This document shows, one piece after another, positions 7,669 to 8,485 of a stretch of 8,485 nt of DNA (positions are counted from its first letter, which is position 1; each line of letters starts with the position of its first letter). The notes below the pieces were generated by a model that was not told the origin of the DNA, did not search any database, and worked only from the letters and a program-made list of their open reading frames with translations. The position numbers and the translations under genes were made by a program. Origin of the DNA: Gemmatimonadales bacterium (GTDB lineage: Bacteria; Gemmatimonadota; Gemmatimonadetes; Gemmatimonadales; GWC2-71-9); the NCBI GenBank assembly GCA_013003805.1, contig JABDII010000137.1, forward strand, positions 1 through 8,485, written 5' to 3'.

Positions 7669-8485
7669 CCGCGCACGCACCAACCCGATTCGAGGTGTTG
7701 GGGGGCGTGGGCCTCCTCGCTCTCATTGCCTGCGCCAAGATGGAGCCGCCGCCCGGCGCTCCTGCTGACCCACTCCCCCCCCAAGTCGTGGCCATCCGGC
7801 CGGATTCCTTGGTGGTCCCTCCAAACTTCGATGGGAGTGCGGAGTTCATATTCGATGAAGTCATCTCCGAAGGCAGCAGCCCGAATCAGGGACTCGGGAC
7901 CGGGGACCTGGAGCGTCTCATCATCCTCTCTCCTTCGGACGAGGTTCCCAAGGTCAGCTGGAAGCGGAATCGCATCACGGTACGACCGAAAGAGGGCTGG
8001 CAGCCCAACAGGATCTATCGAATCGAACTCCGACCCGGCGTCGTCGACCTCCGCCGCAATCGCTCCGATTCAACGGTCGTCATCACTCTGAGCACCGGCG
8101 CGCCCGCTCCAGAGCACCGCCTCGATGGCCGCGTGCTGGATTGGACTCGGGGTCAGCCCGCTGTGGGAGCGCTGGTCCAAGCCGAGCTGCTTCCCGATCG
8201 GCTCGCCTACCGAGTCGCGACTGATTCGAACGGCGCTTTCTCCCTTGCTCCGATTCCAAACGGTGAGTATGTCGTGAAAGGCGTCCTCGACCAGAACCGC
8301 GACATGCGACCGGACCCGCGTGAACTCTACGACACAGTCCGTGTGGCCGTTGGGGAGACCTCCGTCGGCGAGGTGTGGGCGTTCCCGCACGATACGGTCG
8401 GGCCGCGCATCGAGAATGTTGCCGTGCGAGACAGCACGACGGCCACCATAACCTTCACTCAGTTTCTCGACCCCGTGCAGCGATT
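7665..8485 (+). CDS. Ig-like (Big_5/SbsA-type) lipoprotein with carboxypeptidase-regulatory-like domain (N-terminal part; truncated by window edge)
   Basis: The frame is open from the ATG at 7665, which overlaps the valS stop as ATGA, for 273 codons to the right edge. The N-terminus has one Arg, a hydrophobic stretch and a lipobox LIAC with Cys23, so lipid attachment by signal peptidase II is expected. Ala24 at position +2 is not the Asp inner-membrane retention signal known from E. coli. A Pro-rich linker (28-39) is followed by an Ig-like region (about 40-145), with FIFDEVI, ILSPSDEVPKVSW, YRIELRPGVVDLRRN and the closing LSTG seen in Big_5/SbsA-type repeats. Next comes a carboxypeptidase-regulatory-like beta domain (about 151-232: DGRVLDW, TDSNGAFSLAPIPNGEYVV). 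A second Ig-like repeat seems to begin near 246 (GPRIENVAVRD). It is probably a surface or periplasmic protein of unknown role, and its link to valS may only be transcriptional. Confidence 0.8.
   Translation, partial: MTAHAPTRFEVLGGVGLLALIACAKMEPPPGAPADPLPPQVVAIRPDSLVVPPNFDGSAEFIFDEVISEGSSPNQGLGTGDLERLIILSPSDEVPKVSWKRNRITVRPKEGWQPNRIYRIELRPGVVDLRRNRSDSTVVITLSTGAPAPEHRLDGRVLDWTRGQPAVGALVQAELLPDRLAYRVATDSNGAFSLAPIPNGEYVVKGVLDQNRDMRPDPRELYDTVRVAVGETSVGEVWAFPHDTVGPRIENVAVRDSTTATITFTQFLDPVQR

Overview
This GC-rich window appears to be bacterial chromosome carrying mostly housekeeping genes. All eight genes fit into two divergent, tightly packed gene strings that meet at a 95-bp intergenic region (4422-4516). 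High GC, frequent GTG starts, ATGA/GTGA overlaps, and a secreted Ig-like lipoprotein next to translation genes would suit a soil-type lineage such as Gemmatimonadota. That assignment is an impression from gene style, not a computed result.

Leftward string (minus strand, read from 4421 down to 1): a 50-residue single-span membrane protein, then thrS (threonyl-tRNA synthetase), overlapping by four bases (GTGA). After a 120-bp gap holding a candidate promoter and hairpins come a thiolase (acetyl-CoA C-acetyltransferase type), bioY (biotin transporter substrate-binding subunit), and the first 141 codons of a multi-span membrane protein that may be a CPBP-type intramembrane protease and runs off the left edge.

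Rightward string (plus strand, from 4517 to the right edge): a membrane-anchored BON-domain protein, valS (valyl-tRNA synthetase) and the first 273 codons of an Ig-like/carboxypeptidase-regulatory-like lipoprotein. These three genes are joined by ATGA overlaps, and neither valS nor the lipoprotein gene has a convincing Shine-Dalgarno sequence, so they are probably translationally coupled.

The main curiosity is a symmetry. Two aminoacyl-tRNA synthetase genes stand back to back, and each is preceded in its own transcript by a short single-span membrane protein whose stop codon overlaps the synthetase start. The AT-rich core between them carries an 11-bp palindrome that could be a shared regulatory site. 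I see no CRISPR array, tRNA or rRNA gene, insertion sequence, prophage gene or defence system. The case for a new system rests only on the small coupled membrane proteins and is modest.
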